From the NCBI GenBank assembly GCA_012841575.1, contig DUUL01000039.1, positions 1 to 38,953 of the forward strand: a stretch of DNA of 38,953 nucleotides, given 5' to 3'. This document shows, piece after piece, positions 6,539-14,954 of this stretch (its first letter is position 1; the number at the start of each line of letters is the position of its first letter). The notes below the pieces were generated by a model that worked only from the letters and a program-made list of their open reading frames with translations, did no database searches and had not been told where the DNA came from. The DNA is from Candidatus Moraniibacteriota bacterium. Lineage in GTDB: Bacteria > Patescibacteriota > Minisyncoccia > Moranbacterales > DUUL01. Both the position numbers and the translations under genes were made by a program.

Positions 6539-8443
6539 ATGGCAATCTTTTCAAGATCAAAAAACAAAACAGAGAGCAGTAAAGACATTTTCTTTTCTTT
6601 ACGAGTTAACTTAGCTTTTTTATTCTTTTTAATTCTAGCTAGTTTTGTTTTTTATCGATTATACACCTTGCAGGTTATTAACTACGGTTATTATCGGAAT
6701 TTAGCAAATAAACAGCATCAGTACAAGAAAGAAATTTTTCCTCGTCGAGGTGATATTTTTTTACAAGAAAAAAATGGGGAACTTTTTACTGCTGCGACAG
6801 ATCGTGATTTAAAAACTGTTTTTGCGGTGCCACTAGAAATTGCAAGAGAAGAGGTTGATGAGTTAAGTGAAAAATTAGCAGAAATTTTAGCTTTAGATCG
6901 AGCTACGATTAAAAGTAAAATAGCCAAAGAGAATGATCCACATGAGATTTTAAAGAAAAGATTAAGCGATGAAGAGGTTGTTCGGATTAATGAATTAGGT
7001 GCCAAGGGGATTTACTTAGAGGATGAAAGTTGGCGGTTTTATCCAGGGGGAGATTTAGCGGCACATAGTCTTGGTTTTGTTAGTTATCCAAATGACTCTG
7101 CTATCGGGCAATATGGAATTGAAAGAGAGTTTAATTCTTCTTTAAGTGGGAAGTCTGGCTTGTTAGAAGAGGAAAAAGATACTTTTGGACGTTGGATTTC
7201 TTTGGGTAAAAAAAACTTAACCCCAGCGCAAGATGGATCGGACTTAGTTTTGACAATCGATCATTCTATTCAATTTAGAGCACAGCTAGCTCTAAAAAAT
7301 GCAGTGGAAAGACACGGCGCAGCTAGTGGAAAAATTGTTATTATTGAGCCGCATACGGGGAAGATTCTGGCTTTAGCGGCAGAGCCCACTTTTGATCCCA
7401 ATGAGTATTCAAAGGTCGAGGATATTAATATTTTTCTTGATCCAATTGTTTCCAAAGAATACGAGTGCGGTTCTGTTTTTAAGGCGGTAACAATGGCGGC
7501 TGGACTAGATAGTGCCAGAATTACTCCTGATACGGTCTATTATGACTCTGGAGCAGTAAGCGAGGCTGGTTATGAGATTAAAAATTCAGACAAGAAAGCT
7601 TACGGTCAACAGACAATGACAGAGGCATTAGAGAAGTCTTTAAACACGGGGATGATTTTTGCGGAAAAGCAAATGGGTCATGAAATTTTTTTACGTTACG
7701 TTAAAGATTTTGGTTTTGGTGCAAAAACTGGGGTAGCTCTTCCTGGAGAGATTAACGGCAATATTTCTAACTTAAGTAGTCGACGAGCAATTGAATTCTA
7801 CACAGCTTCTTTTGGACAAGGAATTACGGTGACGCCAATTCAGTTAGTTATGGCTTATGGAGCAATGGCAAATGGTGGAGAGCTACTTAAACCTCAAATA
7901 GTTGATTATAGTATTGATTATCTTGGGGGAAAAAGCTATTCTGAGAAGGAAGTCATTAGAAATGTTATTTCCAGTCAATCTGCTCAGCAGGTTACTAGAA
8001 TGCTTGAAAGTAATGTTGTTAATGGTCATGGTAAAAGAGCGGGTGTTCCTGGCTATCGCATTGCAGGTAAAACTGGAACCGCTCAAATGTCGGATAAAGT
8101 AAGGGGAGGGTATATTGATGGAGCAACTGTGGGTAGTTTTGCTGGTTATGGACCGGTGGACAACCCAGTTTTTGCGATGCTAGTGATTATTGATCGTCCA
8201 CAGGGAGTGAAGTGGGCAGAGTCGACGGCTGCACCAGTATTTGGAGAAATGGCAAAGTTTATTCTTGATTATAAAGGAGTGGAGCCAACAGAGACATATA
8301 CCGAGGAGGATCTAAAGAGGTTTACAGAAACACATAATTATATTTCTAGAGAAAAGGAGAATTTAACTGTCTCATCAGTAACTTACGAGGAGACTGCTGA
8401 AAAGAAGGACAAAAAAGATAATAAGAAAAAAAAGAAAGATTAA
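6539..8443 (+). CDS. ftsI: Peptidoglycan transpeptidase, FtsI/PBP2-type class B PBP
   Basis: 634 aa. An N-terminal membrane anchor (about 21-43) is followed by the PBP dimerisation region (65-205) with PRRGDIF and the GQYGIEREFNSSLSG segment. The transpeptidase domain carries the catalytic SVFK (S312-K315), SLN (367-369) and KTG (511-513). It crosslinks septal peptidoglycan outside the membrane. The motif before the active serine reads YECGS where YEPGS is usual. The C-terminus ends in a charged, lysine-rich tail (about 610-634) that no catalytic role explains. Position after the ftsL-like gene and before murF supports ftsI over an elongation PBP2. Confidence 0.93.
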   Translation: MAIFSRSKNKTESSKDIFFSLRVNLAFLFFLILASFVFYRLYTLQVINYGYYRNLANKQHQYKKEIFPRRGDIFLQEKNGELFTAATDRDLKTVFAVPLEIAREEVDELSEKLAEILALDRATIKSKIAKENDPHEILKKRLSDEEVVRINELGAKGIYLEDESWRFYPGGDLAAHSLGFVSYPNDSAIGQYGIEREFNSSLSGKSGLLEEEKDTFGRWISLGKKNLTPAQDGSDLVLTIDHSIQFRAQLALKNAVERHGAASGKIVIIEPHTGKILALAAEPTFDPNEYSKVEDINIFLDPIVSKEYECGSVFKAVTMAAGLDSARITPDTVYYDSGAVSEAGYEIKNSDKKAYGQQTMTEALEKSLNTGMIFAEKQMGHEIFLRYVKDFGFGAKTGVALPGEINGNISNLSSRRAIEFYTASFGQGITVTPIQLVMAYGAMANGGELLKPQIVDYSIDYLGGKSYSEKEVIRNVISSQSAQQVTRMLESNVVNGHGKRAGVPGYRIAGKTGTAQMSDKVRGGYIDGATVGSFAGYGPVDNPVFAMLVIIDRPQGVKWAESTAAPVFGEMAKFILDYKGVEPTETYTEEDLKRFTETHNYISREKENLTVSSVTYEETAEKKDKKDNKKKKKD

Positions 8444-8470
8444 ATATTTTACTATTCAAAGATAAAACAA

Positions 8471-9796
8471 ATGGAGAAGTCAAAAAAAATAATTTTTTTA
8501 GAAAAAATACTGAGCTTTATAGCAAAAAAGATTTTAAAGCGACATGTGCCACAAGTTATAGCTGTAACTGGTAGTGTTGGGAAAACTGGCACCAAGGAAA
8601 TGATTGCACATCTATTAAGTGATTATTATTTTGTTAGGCAAAATAATAAAAACTATAACAATGAAATTGGCTTGCCATTAACAATTATTGGTGCAGAGTC
8701 TGGTGGTCGTTCGATTTTACGTTGGGCATTAGTTTTTTTAAAGGGAGCGCAAGTTGCTTTTTTCTCCAAAGATTATCCCGAGGTTTTAGTTTTAGAAATG
8801 GGAGCTGATCGCAAGGGTGATTTACAATACCTATGCCAAATTACACCGCCAGATGTCGGGGTAATCACCAATATTGGCAACTCTCACTTAGAGTATTTTA
8901 AAACTAGAGCGTCTTTGGCTCGTGAGAAAAGTATTTTGCTAAAATCAATTAAGAGTGGCGGATTGGCAATTATTAATGAAGATGATACTGAAGTGGCTAA
9001 AATTGGTCAACAAATTGGTGAAAAAGTATTAACTGTTGGTATCAACTCTCCTGCACAGATGCGTGCAACGGATATTAAGTTTGCCAAGAGAACCTTAAGA
9101 CTAGGCAACGGGAAGTCTATGAGTGTTGTGAGTGGGTTAGTTTTTAAATTAAACTATCAAGGGAAAATTGTTCCAGTAAAACTCAAGTATTCTTTTGGAG
9201 CCCCAGCAGTTTATTCGGCTTTAATTGCTTTAGCAGCTACAGAATTTTTTCAAATTAACATTGTTGAGGCAGCTCAGAGTTTGGAAAATTTTCGTTTATC
9301 TAAGGGTCGTTTGAGCTTAGTTGAAGGAATTAAGCGTACTATTATTATTGATGACACTTACAATAGTGCGCCTAAAAGTTTGGAAGAAGCTTTAATGGTT
9401 TTGGGGGAATGTAAAGCTACCAAAAAAATTGCAGTTATTGGAGATATGCTTGAATTGGGAAGAGAGGAGAAGAAATCGCATCAAAAGGTTGGGCAAGATT
9501 TGAGTAAATTTGGCGTTGATGTTTTTATTGCAGTGGGAAAGAGGATGCGTTTGGCGTATGACGAATGTTTAAAGAAATCAAAAAAAATTAAGGTCTTGCA
9601 TTTTAATAACCCAATGGAAGCAGGACTAGCACTGCAAGAGATTTTAGAGGAGGGAGATATTGTTTTAGTCAAAGGATCACAAGGAATGAGAATGGAGAAG
9701 GTGGTAGAAGAGGTAATGGCTGAGCCGGGAGAAAAAGAGAAGCTATTAGTACGACAAGAATTAAATTGGCAGAAAAAACCATTTGTGCAGCCCTAG
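8471..9796 (+). CDS. murF: UDP-MurNAc-tripeptide--D-Ala-D-Ala ligase (MurF-like)
   Basis: 441 aa cytoplasmic Mur ligase adding D-Ala-D-Ala to the peptidoglycan precursor. The ATP-binding loop is VTGSVGKTGTKEM (about 33-45), followed by the MurF-type NYNNEIGLPLT. LEMGADRKGD, TNIGNSHLEYF and IDDTYNSAPKSLEEAL match the central and C-terminal domains. The first ~30 residues resemble the shortened N-terminus of MurF variants that lack the full UDP-binding domain, so substrate details could differ. It is last in the cluster, and its stop codon lies in a small CCCTAG/CTAGGG hairpin (9791-9806). Transcription probably ends at 9892-9932. Confidence 0.9.
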   Translation: MEKSKKIIFLEKILSFIAKKILKRHVPQVIAVTGSVGKTGTKEMIAHLLSDYYFVRQNNKNYNNEIGLPLTIIGAESGGRSILRWALVFLKGAQVAFFSKDYPEVLVLEMGADRKGDLQYLCQITPPDVGVITNIGNSHLEYFKTRASLAREKSILLKSIKSGGLAIINEDDTEVAKIGQQIGEKVLTVGINSPAQMRATDIKFAKRTLRLGNGKSMSVVSGLVFKLNYQGKIVPVKLKYSFGAPAVYSALIALAATEFFQINIVEAAQSLENFRLSKGRLSLVEGIKRTIIIDDTYNSAPKSLEEALMVLGECKATKKIAVIGDMLELGREEKKSHQKVGQDLSKFGVDVFIAVGKRMRLAYDECLKKSKKIKVLHFNNPMEAGLALQEILEEGDIVLVKGSQGMRMEKVVEEVMAEPGEKEKLLVRQELNWQKKPFVQP

Positions 9797-9891
9797 GTGA
9801 CTAGGGGTAGAAATTTAAAATCATATTATCATTGGGTAAAATATAAATTATTCCTAGAACAATTAAATAAACCAAAAATCAAAAAATAAAA

Positions 9892-9932
9892 AGCCATCAA
9901 CTTTCCTCCTATTGTTGATGGCTCTTTTTTTA
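9892..9932 (+). terminator. Intrinsic terminator of the dcw cluster (bidirectional)
   Basis: AGCCATCAAC (9892-9901) and GTTGATGGCT (9914-9923) form a perfect 10-bp stem with a 12-nt loop, followed by C and T8. On the other strand the stem is followed by TTTTTATTTTTT, so it should also terminate the convergent gene ending at 9930. Confidence 0.85.
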
Positions 9933-10664
9933 AATCAATTTGCCTTTTATATTCAGCGAAGCACAATGAAATTCATTTAACTCCGCTATTCCTCTGTTAA
10001 AATCTCCCCAGACAGTTGACTCATCTAGGAAGATTCCTTTTTTAAACTTAGCGGCACAACACAGGAAATTGTCAAAAATTTGACTTTTCCCCATTAAAAA
10101 TTTTCCAAAGAAATTAGATGTAGTACAAACAATCTTGCTACCACTAATGAGTCTTCCACATTGAAAATCTTTGTGGAAGCTTGCTTGTAAGTAGACTTCT
10201 TCTTTAATAAAAGCTGAACCAAAGAAGAAATTTTCCCAAAAATCAGTTGAGAGAAGAGAGAATTTACCTCTAATGATTGCCCAGTCTCCAAAAAAGGAAT
10301 TTATTGATGAGTTGTAGATGGCAAGTGATTTCAGCTGAACACTGCTGAGGTTAAATTTATTAACGATCATATGCTCACACTCAAAAGTGTGAACAGAGAT
10401 AAGACTTTCTCCGTCAAATATCCCCAGAGATGTATTTTTTATGAAAAAGCCATTCTGGAAAATACTTGTTCCACAGTTTAAAACTGCTGAATTAAGTCTT
10501 TCGCATTTGAAGATGCCTTGGAACTCTCCTTCTCCAAGGTAAATGTGGGGAAAGTTGCCGTTGATAGTAACAAGTTCATCAACGACGTATCTGCCAATTG
10601 GACGCATGTCGCCCTGATTTTTTTTCAAGACGACTAAAAACCCTTTGGCTGTTAATGTTTTCAC
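9930..10664 (-). CDS. Beta-helix-like repeat protein of unknown function
   Basis: 244 aa; I do not recognise a named family. From about residue 45 to the end it shows degenerate ~20-residue coils with a regularly spaced aromatic residue (for example SFFGDWAIIRGKF, NFFGKFLMGKSQIF, KFKKGIFLDESTVWGDF). This resembles pentapeptide-repeat or related right-handed beta-helix folds without the clean A-D/N-L-x-x pattern. It has no signal peptide or membrane segment and is rich in Phe and Cys. The start is GTG, preceded by AAGGAGGAGGA, the only strong SD in this window. It is monocistronic and flanked by cell-wall and tRNA-modification genes that suggest no role. The strong SD makes it a candidate for recent acquisition or special regulation. 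Confidence 0.75.
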   Translation of the reverse strand: MKTLTAKGFLVVLKKNQGDMRPIGRYVVDELVTINGNFPHIYLGEGEFQGIFKCERLNSAVLNCGTSIFQNGFFIKNTSLGIFDGESLISVHTFECEHMIVNKFNLSSVQLKSLAIYNSSINSFFGDWAIIRGKFSLLSTDFWENFFFGSAFIKEEVYLQASFHKDFQCGRLISGSKIVCTTSNFFGKFLMGKSQIFDNFLCCAAKFKKGIFLDESTVWGDFNRGIAELNEFHCASLNIKGKLI

Positions 10665-10675
10665 TCCTCCTCCTT
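10665..10675 (-). promoter_or_regulatory. Strong Shine-Dalgarno sequence of the beta-helix-like gene
   Basis: The minus strand reads AAGGAGGAGGA directly before GTG, placing AAGGAGG 4 nt from the start. It fixes the GTG start. A second AAGGAGG (10725-10719) lies about 55 nt upstream with no start codon at a usable distance. Confidence 0.8.
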
Positions 10676-10798
10676 TTTCTTAAGTTTAATAATCAAGATT
10701 TTCTTGTTTTTGAATTTTCCTCCTTATTTTTTTATTCAAGGACAATAGCTTTTATCTAAAATTAAATAAAAACCAAATTGTTTACTTATAGCTAAGTT

Positions 10799-12415
10799 TT
10801 ATGATTTAGTCAACTTCTTCACCATATATTCATCTTCCAGGTGATAGCCGAGCCTTCGATAATACTCTCGCACGCCAACACCGGAAATCACTGCAATTTT
10901 ATTTAATCCAAATTCTTTTTGGACAATCCTTTCAGCTTCTTTTACTAATTTTTTACCTAAACCAATATGTTGAGGGGAGTTTGTTTTTTTACTTTTTAAC
11001 TCAACCAAATGACCGTAGGTGTGGACTTCGCGAATGATAGCGGAGCCTTTAAGGGCAGAAATAAAGTGATTTTTATTATTTTCAGAGGGAATCCTCAAGC
11101 GCAAAAGAGCAAATAGTCTTTTTTTGTCGGGAGAAGAAAATTCTAAAAATATTTCTTTTCCATCCGAGGCTGGATAGTCAAGACGATGCAATGCGATTTT
11201 TTCTTTTTCAGAGAAAGAGCTTTTAACCTCTCGGCAGCGAATACAGGAGCATTTAGTTTCTTTTTCTTGTAGTTTTTGGCGAAGATTAGTAATATTTGGA
11301 CCGGCGACTATAGAGTCTCCTGGAATATCACGGATTAAGCGACTAATACGGACGTATGGCGGAATTGAGGTCTTAATTTTTCTCATTAAGCTAGTGTTTT
11401 GTTGGTTGTCTAATGGAAGGTATTTTCTTTTTTTCCAAAGTTGATAAAGTTTAGTGTTTTTAGTAACAGTGCAGGGGTAAATCTTTAGTTGATCAGGACG
11501 AAAGTCAGGATTGTTAAAAATAGTTTGAAAAAGTTGCAAATCTCTTTTAACGCTACTTCCTAATAATCCTGGCATTAAGTGATAACTGATTTTAAAACCA
11601 GAATCTTTAAGCAGTTTAGTGGCAATGATGGAATCATTAACGGAATGATCTCGTTGATTTATTTTTAAGACATCGTTGAATATTGTTTGCACACCCAGTT
11701 CAACACGAGTAAATCCTAGTTTTCTTAGACGAATAATTTCTTTTTTACTAACAAAGTCTGGTCGAGTTTCTAAGGTTAGACCAATAATTCTTTGGGGAGC
11801 TTTTTCATTGCGTCGCTTTTCTTTTTCTAAAGTGCTTGGTGAATATTTTTTTTGACGCGGGAAGTCGTTGACGGCGCGAAAACATTCTTTAACAAACCAG
11901 ATTTGGTAGTGCTTATTTAAATAAGAAAAAGTTCCACCTAAAATTATTAATTCAATTTTATCAATTGGATGTCCATTTAGAGCTAGAACTTTTAGGCGAG
12001 ATTGCATTTGGTTGTAGGGATTGAACTTAAGCATTTTAGCGCGAGCTGCCGCTGGTTCGTTGGAAAGATAGCTCTTGGGCATCTTCTCTTCTGTTGGGCA
12101 AAAAATACAATTACCCGGACAAGGATAGGGCTTTGTTAGAACTGTGACCACAACTACTCCAGAAGCACTACGAATTTTACGTGAAAAAAGCAGTTTTTCT
12201 AACTGGCTATTGGGTAAAACCTCACCCTTTTTTATGAGTTGGTTGTAGGACTTGCGGATGTCTGCGTTTTTCGGAACATGTGCTTGACCGCCAAAAAATA
12301 TTTTTTTCCTTCTTTCAAACTCTTTCTGGCTAATTGGTTGATCAAATGACAAATTATTGATAAATTGTTTTATGGAATCGGGTGATACTTTAACTTGATG
12401 AAATTTAAGTTTCAT
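10799..12415 (-). CDS. elp3: tRNA uridine(34) acetyltransferase/radical SAM protein Elp3
   Basis: 538 aa, full-length Elp3. It uses acetyl-CoA and S-adenosylmethionine radical chemistry to put a carboxymethyl group on C5 of wobble uridine 34. The radical SAM cluster motif CPGNCIFC has C99, C103 and C106. ILGGTFSYL and LTLETRPD belong to the radical SAM barrel. A CSCIRCRE motif (389-396) matches the zinc-binding cysteines of Elp3. Residues ~425-538 are the GNAT/KAT domain with the acetyl-CoA loop QHIGLGKKL (482-490) and the terminal YYRRLGYHLED. Stand-alone Elp3 occurs in archaea and some bacteria. Its start codon is 5 bp from that of a divergent Trm9-like methyltransferase. Confidence 0.95.
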   Translation of the reverse strand: MKLKFHQVKVSPDSIKQFINNLSFDQPISQKEFERRKKIFFGGQAHVPKNADIRKSYNQLIKKGEVLPNSQLEKLLFSRKIRSASGVVVVTVLTKPYPCPGNCIFCPTEEKMPKSYLSNEPAAARAKMLKFNPYNQMQSRLKVLALNGHPIDKIELIILGGTFSYLNKHYQIWFVKECFRAVNDFPRQKKYSPSTLEKEKRRNEKAPQRIIGLTLETRPDFVSKKEIIRLRKLGFTRVELGVQTIFNDVLKINQRDHSVNDSIIATKLLKDSGFKISYHLMPGLLGSSVKRDLQLFQTIFNNPDFRPDQLKIYPCTVTKNTKLYQLWKKRKYLPLDNQQNTSLMRKIKTSIPPYVRISRLIRDIPGDSIVAGPNITNLRQKLQEKETKCSCIRCREVKSSFSEKEKIALHRLDYPASDGKEIFLEFSSPDKKRLFALLRLRIPSENNKNHFISALKGSAIIREVHTYGHLVELKSKKTNSPQHIGLGKKLVKEAERIVQKEFGLNKIAVISGVGVREYYRRLGYHLEDEYMVKKLTKS

Positions 12416-12420
12416 AAAAT

Positions 12421-13119
12421 ATGGAGGATAAAAAAATAAGAGATTCAGTCAAAAAATTCTACAATGAAAATGCGAGTTATTGGTCGACGACGAGGCAGAG
12501 TTGGTGGAATGACTTAGCCTTTATTAAAGACTATTTAAAGGAAGGTGGCAAGCTTTTAGACTTTGGTTGCGGAAATGGACGTTTGTTGGAGTTGATTAAT
12601 AGTTTAGATGAGAAAGTCAGGCAAAAAATTGACTACCAAGGTGTTGATATTTCCAGTCGGTTGTTAAATTATGCACAAGAGAAATACCCTAAAAATAAAT
12701 TTAAATTGATTGAGAGGGAAGGGGAATTGCCCTTCCCTGATGATTCTTTTGACTTAGTATTTTCAATTGCAGTTTTTCATCACTTTAGTCCCAAAATGGC
12801 AGAGAGTGCTTTAATTGAACTTAAAAGAGTATTAAAGCAAGGAGGGTTAATATTCCTTTCTGGTTGGTGTCTAGGAAAAGGAAAGCATTTAAGGGAGTAT
12901 CAAAAACAGCAAATAAAATTAAAAGAAAAAGGCGCGGCATTTTTATCTTTTCACGAAAAAAAGGCTGACAGTGAAGAAGGGCGCTATTATTATCGTTGGG
13001 AATTAGAGGAGATTGTTGGTTTAGCAAAGAAGATTGGCCTTGATGTTTTTGGTCAAGGCAATACCTATAGTTACCAAGGAGAAGAAAGAAATTATTACAT
13101 TGCAATTAAAAAAGTTTAG
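12421..13119 (+). CDS. Trm9/ALKBH8-like SAM methyltransferase (putative tRNA cm5U)
   Basis: 232 aa class I methyltransferase. The SAM motif is LLDFGCGNGRLL (G49, G51, G53), with motif IV-like SIAVFHHFS (115-123). Several features go beyond a generic methyltransferase and match yeast Trm9 and the human ALKBH8 methyltransferase domain from memory: an N-terminal FYNENASYWSTTRQSWW (cf. VYNEIAPHFSQTR), SIAVFHHFS (cf. SIAVVHHWS), and a late RYYYRW (188-193, cf. RYYHLY) before the C-terminal strand. Those enzymes methylate cm5U34 in tRNA, the Elp3 product, and elp3 is the divergent neighbour. It lacks the loop insertions of eukaryotic Trm9, and no Trm112 partner lies in the window. The alternative is an ordinary SAM methyltransferase. 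Confidence 0.8.
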   Translation: MEDKKIRDSVKKFYNENASYWSTTRQSWWNDLAFIKDYLKEGGKLLDFGCGNGRLLELINSLDEKVRQKIDYQGVDISSRLLNYAQEKYPKNKFKLIEREGELPFPDDSFDLVFSIAVFHHFSPKMAESALIELKRVLKQGGLIFLSGWCLGKGKHLREYQKQQIKLKEKGAAFLSFHEKKADSEEGRYYYRWELEEIVGLAKKIGLDVFGQGNTYSYQGEERNYYIAIKKV

Positions 13120-13126
13120 CCTGAGT

Positions 13127-13996
13127 TTATCTTGGAGGCTCTGGATTGTCAGATTCTTCTTCAAAAAGAGTCTTTTTTAAAGTTTCATAATCATCAGCGC
13201 AATTATAAACACTTAGGACGCCCATATCGAATAGTTTTGATGCAGCACGAAAGCTTCTCAACGGATCTTCATCATAAAGCATAATTCTTCCTGCCGGTAA
13301 ATTGTTTTTTTCCTGTTCAATTTTCTCTAGAGGAATATTAACTGAACCGGCAATATTGTCTCTTTTGAAATTAATCGGTGATCGCGTATCCACAAAAGCA
13401 AATAGAGCGCCATTTAAAAGGTTGTCCTTTACTTCTTGTGCAGTAATTGATTTCACTTTCAGCAAATCTTCTGTTTGAGTTGGATTGCCGTAGCTAACCA
13501 GAGGGTAATTTTCTTTAATATAATTGATTAATCCGCCGCGTAAATATTTAACTCTCAAGCCTTGATTTTTTAAATGATCAGCTAAAATCTTTCCTTCAGT
13601 TTGTTCTTGACTGTCAATGACTATAATTAACTTGTCTTTTTTAAATAAATCAATTTTCTCTTTAATTTCACTAAGGGGTAGGTTCTCAGATGCTTCAATG
13701 TGCTTCAGTTCAAATTCTTGGCTTTCGCGAATATCAACTAATTGAGTTTTTTCATTTCGGATGGATTTAAAGACTTCTTCTGGCGAGGCATAGTCAACGG
13801 ATACTTCTTTGTCACTCCTTAATTCTTCTTGAATTTTCTCTTTCAGGTCAATGTTTTTTCTTTGTTTCCAGTAAGCTTTGCCTCCAAAAAAAAGTAAGAT
13901 TAAGACAATTGAGACTAACACAAAGATAAGAACCTTAGTCTCCTCTTTTGTTTGTGATTTTTTAACTTTTTTTTCGTTTTGATTGAAGTGATACAT
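13127..13996 (-). CDS. Membrane-anchored tandem rhodanese-like protein, catalytic Cys lost
   Basis: 289 aa. A basic N-tail and one membrane segment (about 21-39) precede two rhodanese folds. Repeat 1 (about 68-150) has VDIRESQEFELKHIEASENLPLSEI; repeat 2 (about 180-275) has FAFVDTRSPINFKRDNIAGSVNIPLEKI. Both lack the catalytic cysteine. In repeat 1 the loop after the central strand reads IDSQEQTEG, and in repeat 2 it reads YDEDPLRSFRAA, with Asp where Cys should precede RSxxAA. It therefore probably acts as a binding or regulatory scaffold rather than a sulfurtransferase. It directly abuts fmt upstream and is convergent with the methyltransferase gene 7 bp away. Confidence 0.85.
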   Translation of the reverse strand: MYHFNQNEKKVKKSQTKEETKVLIFVLVSIVLILLFFGGKAYWKQRKNIDLKEKIQEELRSDKEVSVDYASPEEVFKSIRNEKTQLVDIRESQEFELKHIEASENLPLSEIKEKIDLFKKDKLIIVIDSQEQTEGKILADHLKNQGLRVKYLRGGLINYIKENYPLVSYGNPTQTEDLLKVKSITAQEVKDNLLNGALFAFVDTRSPINFKRDNIAGSVNIPLEKIEQEKNNLPAGRIMLYDEDPLRSFRAASKLFDMGVLSVYNCADDYETLKKTLFEEESDNPEPPR

Positions 13997-14941
13997 TTAT
14001 TTGTTTTTAAGAAAACTGTCAATGAAATTATTTGCACCTCGAGTAAAGTCTTGAATGGGCATTGTTTTCTTGCCTTCAGGGCGAATTTTGACTAGCTGAA
14101 TTGAATTGGTTAGGGTGCCGACAAAAATTTTTCCATTCTCTTGTTCAATTTTCCCTGGAGGATAAACGGGGTTTTTGTCAGAAAGAGCAATTTCTTCCAG
14201 AATAATTCTTTTGTTTTGCCAAAAAGAGAAAATTTGAGGCCATTGATAGTAAGCACGATATTGATTGAAAATAATTTCAGCAGGTTGGTGCCAATCAATT
14301 AGACCATCATTTTTTTTGATTAATTTTGTATAAGTTGCTTGAGCGTGTTTTTGCTTTTGAGGTTTTATTTTTCCCTGAACCCAATTGTTTAGGGTTGGTA
14401 AAATAATTTGATTGGTGGCGGAAATTAGCTTGTCTTGCAAGGTTAGGAAGTTATCTAAGGGGTTAATGGGAATTTTTGCTTGGTTTAGAATATCTCCTGT
14501 GTCCATTGTTTCATCCATTAGCATAATAGTGGTCCCGGTTTCATTATCTCCTTTGAGTAGTGTAGTTTGAATGGGAGTGGCTCCTCGATGTCTAGGAAGA
14601 ATAGAGGGGTGAACATTAATACAGCCAAAGCGGGGGATAGTCAACAGTTTTACTGGCAAAATTAGTCCATAGGAAGCAACAATAATAAGATCAGGTTTTT
14701 CCTTTTGAAAGAAGGACAGCGTTGATTGATCAATTTTAGGAAATTGTTTAATTGGTAAGTTGTTTTTTAAAGCCCACTTTTTAATTGACGGAGCAGTTAT
14801 GATTTTTTTCCTGCCAACTGGCTTGTCTGGCATAGTAACTAATAGTTCAATTTGTAGTTGACTAGTTAGGTGAGCTAGTATCTTCTCAGAAAAAAAAGAG
14901 GTGCCAAAAAAGAATATTTTACAATTAGCGAGTTCTTTCAT
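13997..14941 (-). CDS. fmt: Methionyl-tRNA formyltransferase
   Basis: 314 aa, full length. It transfers the formyl group of 10-formyl-THF to initiator Met-tRNA. The N-terminal Rossmann-like domain has FFGTSFFSEKIL and VASYGLILP. Catalytic N109, H111 and D147 are visible in INVHPSILPRHRGATPIQ and MDETMDTGDIL. The C-terminal OB-like domain begins near 205. It lies 13 nt downstream of def, its functional partner, and abuts the rhodanese-like gene. Retention of the pair indicates formylated initiation. Confidence 0.97.
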   Translation of the reverse strand: MKELANCKIFFFGTSFFSEKILAHLTSQLQIELLVTMPDKPVGRKKIITAPSIKKWALKNNLPIKQFPKIDQSTLSFFQKEKPDLIIVASYGLILPVKLLTIPRFGCINVHPSILPRHRGATPIQTTLLKGDNETGTTIMLMDETMDTGDILNQAKIPINPLDNFLTLQDKLISATNQIILPTLNNWVQGKIKPQKQKHAQATYTKLIKKNDGLIDWHQPAEIIFNQYRAYYQWPQIFSFWQNKRIILEEIALSDKNPVYPPGKIEQENGKIFVGTLTNSIQLVKIRPEGKKTMPIQDFTRGANNFIDSFLKNK

Positions 14942-14954
14942 TTTATTTAAAAAA

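Noticed and set aside
10664-10700. Eleven-codon TTG frame (upstream peptide) ending at the GTG start of the beta-helix-like gene
   Set aside because: It has no properly spaced SD and no conservation evidence, and its codons simply read the SD tract.
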